A program made the translations under genes and the position numbers. Under the pieces are notes generated by a model. That model was not told where the DNA came from, made no database searches, and saw nothing but the letters and a program-made list of their open reading frames with translations. From assembly GCF_964340395.1 (NCBI RefSeq), contig NC_135559.1:14590759-14654758 (forward strand): DNA of 64,000 nucleotides. Direction: 5' to 3'. The DNA comes from Glandiceps talaboti. Lineage: Eukaryota; Hemichordata; Enteropneusta; Spengelidae. Below are positions 1-13,700 of this stretch, piece after piece; position 1 is the first letter of the stretch, and each line of letters opens with the position of its first letter.

Positions 1-171
1 TTAATTGCTTAAGTTAGGTCCCAGACCCCCCCACCCCCCCATCTAACTTAACTGACCTAAAATTGAAAATCGTTTCAGACTCCTACTGTATACTTCCACT
101 TTCAAACAACGTACCAATATAATACTGAATTATAAAAAAAATAGAAAACCATTTTAACTCAGAAAAATACT

Positions 172-177
172 TTTATT
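172..177 (-). promoter_or_regulatory. Polyadenylation signal AATAAA
   Basis: On the minus strand AATAAA lies about 40 bases downstream of the stop codon of the terminal exon at 215-336. This is a usual distance for a short 3' UTR, and it supports a real gene end here. Confidence 0.45.
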
Positions 178-214
178 GAAAACCAACAGAACACAACAAC
201 ACTGAATTTACACG

Positions 215-336
215 TCAAGTCACATTGATTACTAATACTGGTATGTCTGGTTTCACTTTCTTTTTTGAAATGGGAGACATTTCGTGACTGGGTGTAGGCT
301 CATCAGCAACACTTTGATCGGATGATTTTTGTTTAA
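215..336 (-). CDS. Probable terminal coding exon of an unknown gene
   Basis: The minus strand has a good splice acceptor (a T-rich tract ending in CAG at 337-338). It is followed by 2 bases that complete a codon, 39 open codons and TGA at 215-217. The peptide is hydrophilic and Ser/Asp/Glu-rich. It then has a basic patch KKKVK, which could be a nuclear localisation signal, and ends IPVLVINVT. A polyadenylation signal follows. I do not recognise a family. The exon needs one leftover base from its upstream exon. The candidate first exon at 623-783 leaves two, so a further exon is missing or the two are unrelated. The exon is too short to stand on ORF length; the call rests on acceptor, composition, stop and poly(A) signal together. 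Confidence 0.42.
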
Positions 337-622
337 CTGAAAAATACAGGGCCGGTCGGGAAAGTGTAGGAATCGCCTTTGTTAACTAGTTCGACTAAAT
401 TGATTGTACAGATAGATTTGATTCATAAAACTTGACAAGATGTTTTGCAAACAGCAGGATACCACTTCCCATTAAAGGCCATTCCAAAGATTAGATCGGA
501 TGTAACCATTTTCACTGGAGTAAAGAACTATATGTAGTAACATTGCAATTCAAACTGTAAAACCCTGTGTAAAACATTAACTGTCTCTGCAAAACATAGT
601 TTCAACTAGAAATTGTATTTAC

Positions 623-783
623 CAGCTCTCATGCTTTTTAGCCTTCAAGTTGTTTCTGTCCAGTCGTATATATTCGCACGTTTCCGTTGATTTTGACTGT
701 GACATCGCATCGCACCACGACAGTGATGAACACGTTGACACGGCGGCCACGGCTTTCACATGCATGTTCCAACTATCAATCAT
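623..783 (-). CDS. Candidate first coding exon of an unknown gene
   Basis: An ATG at 781-783 is immediately preceded in frame by TAG. The frame stays open for 53 codons to a donor-like site, CTG followed by GTAAAT, at 621-622. The peptide begins MIDSWNMHVKAVAAV and ends in a basic stretch, KAKKHES. The DNA here is richer in G, C and CpG than its surroundings, as expected for a 5' exon near a promoter. No family is recognised. It could be the start of the gene whose terminal exon lies at 215-336, but the phases do not fit without an extra exon, and I could not identify one with confidence. Confidence 0.28.
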
Positions 784-1219
784 CTACAAACATCTAAAAT
801 CTGTTTGAAATTGCTAAACTATTGCAGAATAATTATTTCAGGCGATCGAACTTTTGATTTTCACGAAGGATTGAATCAACATCAGTCGAACGATCAACTT
901 GTTGCGAGTGTAGAAATAAACATTCGCAATACCACGCTATCTACGACAATTTAGTCCAAGTTGAGAGGTCACATCAAACATGACATCTCATCGGTAATTT
1001 CCGGATTTACATTCGAATATAATAATACGAATATTCGTATTAGTTTCACGTTATAACTTATGGCCTAACTTAGAACCTTCGCGTAGGTGGATTATGGCAA
1101 CGTCACGCGTCCTATCCACATAGTCTATTGAAATCAATTATCGTGAAGGTCCTTTAAAATTTACCACTACGATTGAATGATCGGCTCTGATCACGTACAC
1201 ACTGTGACTTCGTTAACTT

Positions 1220-2194
1220 TCAAACATATTTTTTAATGTATTTCAAAATAGATTGTTTCGACTCGACCTCCTGGGACATGAACTCGGCTAATGACCGTCG
1301 GTCATTTTTGTATTTGGCATGCCACAACTTCGTTGCGCTTTCCTGTACACCGGCCCGGGATTTGCCCTGTTGTTTTTTGATATTTAACTCCCAAATCTTG
1401 TTCGTTAGTTTCTGAATGTCGTTCGAAGGGCATTTATAAATTGTGTGAGGAGAACATATATGGACCAGAAAGTTGTACGAACCCTTCGTGTCTCGACGAC
1501 GCCAACTGATGAAATGTGCGTACGCACACTCCGGATACCCACCTCGTTCCCAAATACCTATTTTGCAGCAAATTTGAAAGCTGAACCGCGTACCGCTGAT
1601 AAATCGGACCGACTGTACGCAGTGTTTTAGGTAAAAGCAGCCTTGAAATCGTACTAAATTTGCCAAGTATGGCGTTAAATCGTTTTTGACGGTTGAGAAA
1701 TTATTTTGGCCAAAACCCCCCCACCCCCAAACTAAAGCAATTAAGTTTTTTTGTAAACATCGATCTTTTGACGGCGCCCCTAAGGGGTACCAGTTTGGTA
1801 ATAGTATAGATTGATTCATCCGCCAGATGCATTGACTTGTCGTTTTTTCAAGAGTTTGACTATCATCCAGACCTGACTTATTACTTGATGTTCCTGACTT
1901 GTCATTTGACGGACCTGACTTATCACTTGACGTTCCTGACTTGTCAATTGACGGACCTGACTTATCACTTGACGTTCCTGACTTGTCAATTGACAGACCT
2001 GACTTATCACTTGACGCTCCTGACTTGTCAATTGACGGACCTGACTTATCACTTGACGTTCCTGACTTGTCAATTGACGGACCTGACTTATCACTTGACG
2101 CTCCTGACTTGTCATTTGATGTACCTGACTTGTCACTTGATGTACCTGACTTATCACTTGACGAGTTCGACTTTTGACGTGGATTACGCTCCAT
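1220..2194 (-). CDS. Unknown ORF with SDKSG-type 7-residue repeats
   Basis: This is a 324-codon open frame, long for DNA this AT-rich. Residues about 8-108 are a degenerate 7-residue repeat (SDKSGTS / IDKSGPS) encoded by a 21-bp minisatellite. A middle part is less convincing as protein and may be intronic. The last about 70 residues are lysine-, glutamine- and glutamate-rich and look coding, ending SILKYIKKYV. The repeat part lies in the duplicated cassette (copy at 29747-30822), where the downstream part is replaced by an inserted element. The 21-bp unit is free of stops in several frames on both strands, so ORF length alone is weak evidence. An overlapping minus-strand frame, 1816-2277, is also open. 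No known domain is recognised; it could be a real exon or decayed mobile DNA. Confidence 0.3.
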   Translation of the reverse strand: MERNPRQKSNSSSDKSGTSSDKSGTSNDKSGASSDKSGPSIDKSGTSSDKSGPSIDKSGASSDKSGLSIDKSGTSSDKSGPSIDKSGTSSDKSGPSNDKSGTSSNKSGLDDSQTLEKTTSQCIWRMNQSILLPNWYPLGAPSKDRCLQKNLIALVWGWGGFGQNNFSTVKNDLTPYLANLVRFQGCFYLKHCVQSVRFISGTRFSFQICCKIGIWERGGYPECAYAHFISWRRRDTKGSYNFLVHICSPHTIYKCPSNDIQKLTNKIWELNIKKQQGKSRAGVQESATKLWHAKYKNDRRSLAEFMSQEVESKQSILKYIKKYV

Positions 2195-2393
2195 ACTCGT
2201 TGTTCATGGCCTTTGTAAGATATTGCCTTTCCTCTTACAGATGCATCAGTCTTCACTTCACTAAGTACAACGAACACATTCGCAGCTTAGAATCTTCCCT
2301 TCCATTAAATGACCTTCGTTTTTGGTAGCGGTTTTAGATTCGTGAAGGTAAGTGTTCTCCTTATTACAAACACGGCAACACAGGCAATCAACC
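1779..2393. repeat. Duplicated cassette, left copy (empty site)
   Basis: From CCTAAGGGGTACC to GGCAATCAACC this 615-bp segment matches 29747-30822 once the 455-bp insertion plus one 5-bp target copy is removed there. The only difference I see is one T in a homopolymer (five T here, six in the other copy, near 2321). Flanks on both sides are unrelated. The single TAGTA of this copy, near 1802-1806, is the unoccupied target of the insertion in the other copy. Confidence 0.85.
1861..2175. repeat. 21-bp minisatellite (42-bp dimer), left copy
   Basis: Alternating 21-bp units of the type CCTGACTTATCACTTGACG and CCTGACTTGTCAATTGACG repeat about 15 times. The unit is a multiple of three, so it translates as a 7-residue repeat. 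An identical array is at 30289-30603. Confidence 0.9.
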
Positions 2394-2690
2394 GATAGAG
2401 GCAGTACGCGCGTTGTCGAGTTTGCAGACATGAGAGTTGCCAGTAACGCATGTGACTGGTAAACAACGCCTGTGTCTGGTTTAATACATATTCGGGTTTA
2501 CGCCTGCGCATTTTGCACACGTTACAATTTGTTTGTGTATATAGTTATTCACATCATGCACATGTGTCACTTGTACTTCACGTGCAGTGCTAGTGCTCCT
2601 TCAAGTCACAGAATTGTCTGTGTTCCAGTCTAGATGTATACATCGCGAGAGCGTAGTGCAAGTGCGAACCAGAGGTGCGAACTTTCACGG
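2394..2690 (+). other. CpG-richer segment ending at a donor-like site; possible promoter and 5' exon
   Basis: This stretch is richer in CpG than its surroundings. It contains CCTGCGCATT, resembling half of an NRF-1 site, and ends at CACG followed by GTAAGT (donor G at 2690). A plus-strand non-coding first exon near 2600-2689 would explain this. No downstream coding exon was found on that strand, so the call is weak. Confidence 0.22.
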
Positions 2691-4779
2691 TAAGTTGACC
2701 CCTGTTCTTTCATCGACAAAAATGTACACGTGTCACTATTATTAGAAAAACTATGCGTGTGTCTGGATCACAACAACTTGTAATTGTGTGCTAATAAGTA
2801 TACACTATTCCATGATGGCAATATTCTACTCTATTTCGACCGTAATACAAAACAATCAATATTGGCAGCTGAATATTCCGGAGCAATCGCCGGCAACGAT
2901 AACTTTGAATATTGTATATACCCAAATAACGTCATTATTTTGTATGATCATCATAGATAGCATTCTTGAATAGAATCTTAGCTCACGTCACAAGGGACTG
3001 ATTCTCCATTGTCAGAAACGTTTCCCGTAATATCAAGCAGGACATGCAGTTTAGAAAGTAGTGTGTTTGTCGCTAGTATAGACCCACCCCTATGCATTGT
3101 CTCACTCTGAGTTGTAACACATAAACACAGATAAAGATAAGATAACGAGGTGTAACATTTATTATGCGTACATGATTATGAATGCATCTTTATGCTCAAA
3201 ATACAATGTACAAAGCAATTGACACAAGTACAATTAACATTCTGTGGGTTTAAAATGGGCCATATAATGAGTTTTGAATAAACACAGCTGTTGGAATGAA
3301 CGATGTTTTGAAGAGAACCATGCAAGATTGTGTATACATAGACAGTTTTCTGAGCTTTCCTAGTGACTAGCATGAAGTTTAACAACAGACATTGATACTG
3401 GTAGTAGTACTGTATTCTCAGCTGTGTCTACAGTCAGTCAATCTTTACATGCATGGTAAAGCATACAAAAATAACATGCAGAAATAAAATGATTAAAATA
3501 TATTCTTTTAACCAACTGATGGAGCACTGTTTACATCGACTAGAAAGTTTCCAAGAGGAAGTCTATCATCTGAGGTCAAAATATGCAGAAACTGAATGAA
3601 AATTTGAATTATCTAATGAAAAAGAAGAAGAATAAGTGCCTTTCTTTAATTTGTATAATGAGAATAAAGCATGAAATGATGAAATTCATCTTCTACCGCA
3701 TAATTTGACAAAATTTAAAGATTCTTTCATCATGTACAGGAATCTTAGGAGTACACCATCTCCCCAACTCAATATAAATATTATAATCCAAAATTCTAAA
3801 TTTAGTCACTAGTCTTCTACCAACTGGATTTTTAATTTGCAGAAGATGTTTCTCAAAACCAAAAGCTGTTTTAAATAATCCAGGGAAATAATCTAAATGT
3901 TCTCATTTTGTTTTTATTAGTACTTTTTTCTTCTAATGTCATTATGTAATTCCCTGTACCATGATTACAAAATTCTAGACATAAGTCATAAAATTATGAT
4001 GAACCTTCCTAGTATAATTAAACCTGCAAAGATTTGACCACACACTGTTCTCATTATATTTAACAAGTAAGTTTCTAATAATAAAATATAAATACCCCAT
4101 GTTGAATAACACATAGAACAAATGTAGGCTGCTCACAATAAATTGTCCATCGACAATTAATCTATACCAATACTTTAACAGAAGTTTAATTACAGTGAAA
4201 TTAGTGGGGAAATGACCTAATTCTCCAACAATACCACATCTTGATATCTTATAAGAAACCCAAAGTAGAAATCTATAAAAAGAAAAAAAAAACATCAACA
4301 AGAATCTGAAAATTTCTCAATTTCATAACCCCAAACTTCACATCTGTAAGTCACAATAGCAACAATTAAATAATCAAAGAGATCTAAAGCCACATCAATA
4401 GAAATACTCTAGTTAGAAGAAATAGTTATACATGAACTTAAGAGAGCTCTCGTGGATTTAAACTTCAAGTTATTGAGGTTTTGTTTAAATTTACTGTTAG
4501 AAGAAATAATGATACCAAGAAAACAGTATTCTCTTAGGCTTACATTGTCGAGAGTAAAATTATAAAAAATAAAATTTGGATTTCCTGTATTTACATATGA
4601 CCTTGATTTCTTAATGTTGATTATTATTTTCTACTTTGTACAAAATAATGTAATTTAAATAAACAACTTTGCAACTCAACTTTAATTTCTAGTGGTAGAG
4701 ACTCATCAGCATATAAAAGACAATTCAGAGACACACTTGTAAGTTTCACAGGGCTATCATTCTTGACAAAACAAGCTCT
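2691..4779. other. AT-rich stretch without recognisable genes
   Basis: Short open frames only; none has splice signals or composition I would defend. The last few hundred bases lead into the satellite. Confidence 0.5.
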
Positions 4780-7700
4780 TTCCAAACTGGTGGATTCTAA
4801 ATCAACTCTTTCCTTGTTTTTGACCTTCCTTTACCAATCTTAGACTAAAGTACTAAAATTTATTACAAAAATGTTCGCAATTTTCGTTTTAAACATGTAC
4901 AAATGTAACTACATTTTTGTATGAGGCCAGACACCAGAGTTATACCTAGCCTTACAAACTATGCTCTATTCCAAATTCATTCATGCTACAACAACACTGT
5001 CACTGTTTCTCACCTACTTCTATCCATCTTAGTCTAAACTATTAAAATTTATTAGAAAAATGTCAGCCATTTTGATTTTTAGCATGTAACTAGGAGACCA
5101 GACACCAGAGTTACCTAGCCTTACAAACTATACTCTTTTCCAAATTGATTCATGCTACAATAACACTGTCACTGTTTTTCACCTATTTCTATCCATCTTA
5201 GACTAAACTACTAAAATTTATTAGAAAAATGTCCGCCATTTTGATTTTTAGCATGTAACTAGGAGACCAGACACCAGAGTTACCTAGCCTTACAAACTAT
5301 ACTCCTTTCCAAATTCATTCATGCTACAATAACACTGTCACTGTTTTTCACCTATTTCTATCCATCTTAGACTAAACTACTAAAATTTGATAGAAAAATG
5401 TCCGCCATTTTGATTTTTAGCATGAAACTAGGAGACCAGACACCAGAGTGACCTAGCCTTACAAACTATACTCCTTTCCAAATTGAATCATGCTACAATA
5501 ACACTGTCACTGTTTTTCACGTATTTCTATCCATCTTAGACTAAACTACTAAAATTTATTAGAAAAATGTCCGCCATTTTGATTTTTAGCATGTAACTAG
5601 GAGACCAGACACCAGAGTTACCTAACCTTACAAACTATACTCCTTTCCAAATTGAATCATGCTACAATAACACTGTCACTGTTTTTCACCTATTTCTATC
5701 CATCTTAGACTAAACTACTAAAATTTGTTAGAAAAATGTCAGCCATTTTGATTTTTAGCATGTAACTAGGAGACCAGACACCAGAGTTACCTAACCTTAC
5801 AAACTGTACTCCTTTCCAAATTGAATCATGCTACAATAACACTGTCACTGTTTTTCACCTATTTCTATCCATCTTAGACTAAACTACTAAAATTTATTAG
5901 AAAAATGTCCGCCATTTTGATTTTTAGCATGTAACTAGGAGACCAGACACCAGAGTTACCTAACCTTACAAACTATACTCCTTTCCAAATTGAATCATGC
6001 TACAATAACACTGTCACTGTTTTTCACCTATTTCTATCCATCTTAGACTAAACTACTAAAATTTGTTAGAAAAATGTCCGCCATTTTGATTTTTAGCATG
6101 TAACTAGGAGACCAGACACCAGAGTTACCTAGCCTTACAAACTATACTCTTTTCCAAATTGAATCATGCTACAATAACACTGTCACTGTTTTTCACGTAT
6201 TTCTATCCATCTTAGACTAAACTACTAAAATTTATTAGAAAAATGTCAGCCATTTTGATTTTTAGCATGTAACTAGGAGACCAGACACCAGAGTTACCTA
6301 GCCTTACAAACTATACTCTTTTCCAAATTGATTCATGCTACAATAACACTGTCACTGTTTTTCACCTATTTCTATCCATCTTAGACTAAACTACTAAAAT
6401 TTATTAGAAAAATGTCCGCCATTTTGATTTTTAGCATGTAACTAGGAGACCAGACACCAGAGTTACCTAACCTTACAAACTATACTCCTTTCCAAATTGA
6501 ATCATGCTACAATAACACTGTCACTGTTTTTCACCTATTTCTATCCATCTTAGACTAAACTACTAAAATTTATTAGAAAAATGTCCACCATTTTGATTTT
6601 TAGCATGTAACTAGGAGACCAGACACCAGAGTTACCTAGCCTTACAAACTATACTCTTTTCCAAATTGAATCATGCTACAATAACACTGTCACTGTTTTT
6701 CACGTATTTCTATCCATCTTAGACTAAACTACTAAAATTTATTAGAAAAATGTCAGCCATTTTGATTTTTAGCATGTAACTAGGAGACCAGACACCAGAG
6801 TTACCTAGCCTTACAAACTATACTCTTTTCCAAATTCATTCATGCTACAATAACACTGTCACTGTTTTTCACCTATTTCTATCCATCTTAGACTAAACTA
6901 CTAAAATTTGATAGAAAAATGTCCGCCATTTTGATTTTTAGCATGTAACTAGGAGACCAGACACCAGAGTTACCTAACCTTACAAACTATACTCCTTTCC
7001 AAATTGAATCATGCTACAATAACACTGTCACTGTTTTTCACCTATTTCTATCCATCTTAGACTAAACTACTAAAATTTGTTAGAAAAATGTCCGCCATTT
7101 TGATTTTTAGCATGTAACTAGGAGACCAGACACCAGAGTTACCTAGCCTTACAAACTATACTCTTTTCCAAATTGAATCATGCTACAATAACACTGTCAC
7201 TGTTTTTCACGTATTTCTATCCATCTTAGACTAAACTACTAAAATTTGTTAGAAAAATGTCAGCCATTTTGATTTTTAGCATGTAACTAGGAGACCAGAC
7301 ACCAGAGTTACCTAGCCTTACAAACTATACTCTTTTCCAAATTGAATCATGCTACAATAACACTGTCACTGTTTTTCACGTATTTCTATCCATCTTAGAC
7401 TAAACTACTAAAATTTATTAGAAAAATGTCAGCCATTTTGATTTTTAGCATGTAACTAGGAGACCAGACACCAGAGTTACCTAGCCTTACAAACTATACT
7501 CTTTTCCAAATTGATTCATGCTACAATAACACTGTCACTGTTTTTCACCTATTTCTATCCATCTTAGACTAAACTACTAAAATTTATTAGAAAAATGTCC
7601 GCCATTTTGATTTTTAGCATGTAACTAGGAGACCAGACACCAGAGTTACCTAGCCTTACAAACTATACTCCTTTCCAAATTCATTCATGCTACAATAACA

Positions 7701-10700
7701 CTGTCACTGTTTTTCACCTATTTCTATCCATCTTAGACTAAACTACTAAAATTTGATAGAAAAATGTCCGCCATTTTGATTTTTAGCATGTAACTAGGAG
7801 ACCAGACACCAGAGTGACCTAGCCTTACAAACTATACTCCTTTCCAAATTGAATCATGCTACAATAACACTGTCACTGTTTTTCACGTATTTCTATCCAT
7901 CTTAGACTAAACTACTAAAATTTATTAGAAAAATGTCCGCCATTTTGATTTTTAGCATGTAACTAGGAGACCAGACACCAGAGTTACCTAACCTTACAAA
8001 CTATACTCCTTTCCAAATTGAATCATGCTACAATAACACTGTCACTGTTTTTCACCTATTTCTATCCATCTTAGACTAAACTACTAAAATTTGTTAGAAA
8101 AATGTCCGCCATTTTGATTTTTAGCATGTAACTAGGAGACCAGACACCAGAGTTACCTAGCCTTACAAACTATACTCTTTTCCAAATTGAATCATGCTAC
8201 AATAACACTGTCACTGTTTTTCACGTATTTCTATCCATCTTAGACTAAACTACTAAAATTTGATAGAAAAATGTCCGCCATTTTGATTTTTAGCATGTAA
8301 CTAGGAGACCAGACACCAGAGTGACCTAGCCTTACAAACTATACTCCTTTCCAAATTGAATCATGCTACAATAACACTGTCACTGTTTTTCACGTATTTC
8401 TATCCATCTTAGACTAAACTACTAAAATTTATTAGAAAAATGTCCGCCATTTTGATTTTTAGCATGTAACTAGGAGACCAGACACCAGAGTTACCTAACC
8501 TTACAAACTATACTCCTTTCCAAATTGAATCATGCTACAATAACACTGTCACTGTTTTTCACCTATTTCTATCCATCTTAGACTAAACTACTAAAATTTG
8601 TTAGAAAAATGTCCGCCATTTTGATTTTTAGCATGTAACTAGGAGACCAGACACCAGAGTTACCTAGCCTTACAAACTATACTCTTTTCCAAATTGAATC
8701 ATGCTACAATAACACTGTCACTGTTTTTCACGTATTTCTATCCATCTTAGACTAAACTACTAAAATTTGATAGAAAAATGTCCGCCATTTTGATTTTTAG
8801 CATGTAACTAGGAGACCAGACACCAGAGTGACCTAGCCTTACAAACTATACTCCTTTCCAAATTGAATCATGCTACAATAACACTGTCACTGTTTTTCAC
8901 GTATTTCTATCCATCTTAGACTAAACTACTAAAATTTATTAGAAAAATGTCCGCCATTTTGATTTTTAGCATGTAACTAGGAGACCAGACACCAGAGTTA
9001 CCTAACCTTACAAACTATACTCCTTTCCAAATTGAATCATGCTACAATAACACTGTCACTGTTTTTCACCTATTTCTATCCATCTTAGACTAAACTACTA
9101 AAATTTGTTAGAAAAATGTCAGCCATTTTGATTTTTAGCATGTAACTAGGAGACCAGACACCAGAGTTACCTAACCTTACAAACTGTACTCCTTTCCAAA
9201 TTGAATCATGCTACAATAACACTGTCACTGTTTTTCACCTATTTCTATCCATCTTAGACTAAACTACTAAAATTTATTAGAAAAATGTCCGCCATTTTGA
9301 TTTTTAGCATGTAACTAGGAGACCAGACACCAGAGTTACCTAACCTTACAAACTATACTCCTTTCCAAATTGAATCATGCTACAATAACACTGTCACTGT
9401 TTTTCACCTATTTCTATCCATCTTAGACTAAACTACTAAAATTTGTTAGAAAAATGTCCGCCATTTTGATTTTTAGCATGTAACTAGGAGACCAGACACC
9501 AGAGTTACCTAGCCTTACAAACTATACTCTTTTCCAAATTGAATCATGCTACAATAACACTGTCACTGTTTTTCACGTATTTCTATCCATCTTAGACTAA
9601 ACTACTAAAATTTATTAGAAAAATGTCAGCCATTTTGATTTTTAGCATGTAACTAGGAGACCAGACACCAGAGTTACCTAGCCTTACAAACTATACTCTT
9701 TTCCAAATTCATTCATGCTACAATAACACTGTCACTGTTTTTCACCTATTTCTATCCATCTTAGACTAAACTACTAAAATTTGATAGAAAAATGTCCGCC
9801 ATTTTGATGTTTAGCATGTAACTAGGAGACCAGACACCAGAGTTACCTAACCTTACAAACTATACTCCTTTCCAAATTGAATCATGCTACAATAACACTG
9901 TCACTGTTTTTCACCTATTTCTATCCATCTTAGACTAAACTACTAAAATTTGTTAGAAAAATGTCCGCCATTTTGATTTTTAGCATGTAACTAGGAGACC
10001 AGACACCAGAGTTACCTAGCCTTACAAACTATACTCTTTTCCAAATTGAATCATGCTACAATAACACTGTCACTGTTTTTCACGTATTTCTATCCATCTT
10101 AGACTAAACTACTAAAATTTGTTAGAAAAATGTCAGCCATTTTGATTTTTAGCATGTAACTAGGAGACCAGACACCAGAGTTACCTAGCCTTACAAACTA
10201 TACTCTTTTCCAAATTGAATCATGCTACAATAACACTGTCACTGTTTTTCACGTATTTCTATCCATCTTAGACTAAACTACTAAAATTTATTAGAAAAAT
10301 GTCAGCCATTTTGATTTTTAGCATGTAACTAGGAGACCAGACACCAGAGTTACCTAGCCTTACAAACTATACTCTTTTCCAAATTGATTCATGCTACAAT
10401 AACACTGTCACTGTTTTTCACCTATTTCTATCCATCTTAGACTAAACTACTAAAATTTATTAGAAAAATGTCCGCCATTTTGATTTTTAGCATGTAACTA
10501 GGAGACCAGACACCAGAGTTACCTAGCCTTACAAACTATACTCCTTTCCAAATTCATTCATGCTACAATAACACTGTCACTGTTTTTCACCTATTTCTAT
10601 CCATCTTAGACTAAACTACTAAAATTTGATAGAAAAATGTCCGCCATTTTGATTTTTAGCATGTAACTAGGAGACCAGACACCAGAGTGACCTAGCCTTA

Positions 10701-13700
10701 CAAACTATACTCCTTTCCAAATTGAATCATGCTACAATAACACTGTCACTGTTTTTCACATATTTCTATCCATCTTAGACTAAACTACTAAAATTTATTA
10801 GAAAAATGTCCGCCATTTTGATTTTTAGCATGTAACTAGGAGACCAGACACCAGAGTTACCTAACCTTACAAACTATACTCCTTTCCAAATTGAATCATG
10901 CTACAATAACACTGTCACTGTTTTTCACCTATTTCTATCCATCTTAGACTAAACTACTAAAATTTGTTAGAAAAATGTCCGCCATTTTGATTTTTAGCAT
11001 GTAACTAGGAGACCAGACACCAGAGTTACCTAGCCTTACAAACTATACTCTTTTCCAAATTGAATCATGCTACAATAACACTGTCACTGTTTTTCACGTA
11101 TTTCTATCCATCTTAGACTAAACTACTAAAATTTGATAGAAAAATGTCCGCCATTTTGATTTTTAGCATGTAACTAGGAGACCAGACACCAGAGTGACCT
11201 AGCCTTACAAACTATACTCCTTTCCAAATTGAATCATGCTACAATAACACTGTCACTGTTTTTCACGTATTTCTATCCATCTTAGACTAAACTACTAAAA
11301 TTTATTAGAAAAATGTCCGCCATTTTGATTTTTAGCATGTAACTAGGAGACCAGACACCAGAGTTACCTAACCTTACAAACTATACTCCTTTCCAAATTG
11401 AATCATGCTACAATAACACTGTCACTGTTTTTCACCTATTTCTATCCATCTTAGACTAAACTACTAAAATTTGTTAGAAAAATGTCCGCCATTTTGATTT
11501 TTAGCATGTAACTAGGAGACCAGACACCAGAGTTACCTAGCCTTACAAACTATACTCTTTTCCAAATTGAATCATGCTACAATAACACTGTCACTGTTTT
11601 TCACGTATTTCTATCCATCTTAGACTAAACTACTAAAATTTGATAGAAAAATGTCCGCCATTTTGATTTTTAGCATGTAACTAGGAGACCAGACACCAGA
11701 GTGACCTAGCCTTACAAACTATACTCCTTTCCAAATTGAATCATGCTACAATAACACTGTCACTGTTTTTCACGTATTTCTATCCATCTTAGACTAAACT
11801 ACTAAAATTTATTAGAAAAATGTCCGCCATTTTGATTTTTAGCATGTAACTAGGAGACCAGACACCAGAGTTACCTAACCTTACAAACTATACTCCTTTC
11901 CAAATTGAATCATGCTACAATAACACTGTCACTGTTTTTCACCTATTTCTATCCATCTTAGACTAAACTACTAAAATTTGTTAGAAAAATGTCAGCCATT
12001 TTGATTTTTAGCATGTAACTAGGAGACCAGACACCAGAGTTACCTAACCTTACAAACTGTACTCCTTTCCAAATTGAATCATGCTACAATAACACTGTCA
12101 CTGTTTTTCACCTATTTCTATCCATCTTAGACTAAACTACTAAAATTTATTAGAAAAATGTCCGCCATTTTGATTTTTAGCATGTAACTAGGAGACCAGA
12201 CACCAGAGTTACCTAACCTTACAAACTATACTCCTTTCCAAATTGAATCATGCTACAATAACACTGTCACTGTTTTTCACCTATTTCTATCCATCTTAGA
12301 CTAAACTACTAAAATTTATTAGAAAAATGTCCACCATTTTGATTTTTAGCATGTAACTAGGAGACCAGACACCAGAGTTACCTAGCCTTACAAACTATAC
12401 TCTTTTCCAAATTGAATCATGCTACAATAACACTGTCACTGTTTTTCACGTATTTCTATCCATCTTAGACTAAACTACTAAAATTTATTAGAAAAATGTC
12501 AGCCATTTTGATTTTTAGCATGTAACTAGGAGACCAGACACCAGAGTTACCTAGCCTTACAAACTATACTCTTTTCCAAATTGATTCATGCTACAATAAC
12601 ACTGTCACTGTTTTTCACCTATTTCTATCCATCTTAGACTAAACTACTAAAATTTGATAGAAAAATGTCCGCCATTTTGATTTTTAGCATGTAACTAGGA
12701 GACCAGACACCAGAGTTACCTAACCTTACAAACTATACTCCTTTCCAAATTGAATCATGCTACAATAACACTGTCACTGTTTTTCACCTATTTCTATCCA
12801 TCTTAGACTAAACTACTAAAATTTGTTAGAAAAATGTCCGCCATTTTGATTTTTAGCATGTAACTAGGAGACCAGACACCAGAGTTACCTAGCCTTACAA
12901 ACTATACTCTTTTCCAAATTGAATCATGCTACAATAACACTGTCACTGTTTTTCACGTATTTCTATCCATCTTAGACTAAACTACTAAAATTTGTTAGAA
13001 AAATGTCAGCCATTTTGATTTTTAGCATGTAACTAGGAGACCAGACACCAGAGTTACCTAGCCTTACAAACTATACTCTTTTCCAAATTGAATCATGCTA
13101 CAATAACACTGTCACTGTTTTTCACGTATTTCTATCCATCTTAGACTAAACTACTAAAATTTATTAGAAAAATGTCAGCCATTTTGATTTTTAGCATGTA
13201 ACTAGGAGACCAGACACCAGAGTTACCTAGCCTTACAAACTATACTCTTTTCCAAATTGATTCATGCTACAATAACACTGTCACTGTTTTTCACCTATTT
13301 CTATCCATCTTAGACTAAACTACTAAAATTTATTAGAAAAATGTCCGCCATTTTGATTTTTAGCATGTAACTAGGAGACCACACACCAGAGTTACCTAGC
13401 CTTACAAACTATACTCCTTTCCAAATTCATTCATGCTACAATAACACTGTCACTGTTTTTCACCTATTTCTATCCATCTTAGACTAAACTACTAAAATTT
13501 GATAGAAAAATGTCCGCCATTTTGATTTTTAGCATGTAACTAGGAGACCAGACACCAGAGTGACCTAGCCTTACAAACTATACTCCTTTCCAAATTGAAT
13601 CATGCTACAATAACACTGTCACTGTTTTTCACGTATTTCTATCCATCTTAGACTAAACTACTAAAATTTATTAGAAAAATGTCCGCCATTTTGATTTTTA

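Noticed and set aside
715-735. HHDSD similarity between plus strand 715-735 and the start of the protein at 29615
   Set aside because: Only five or six residues, no extension on either side, and the opposite strand already holds a better exon candidate.
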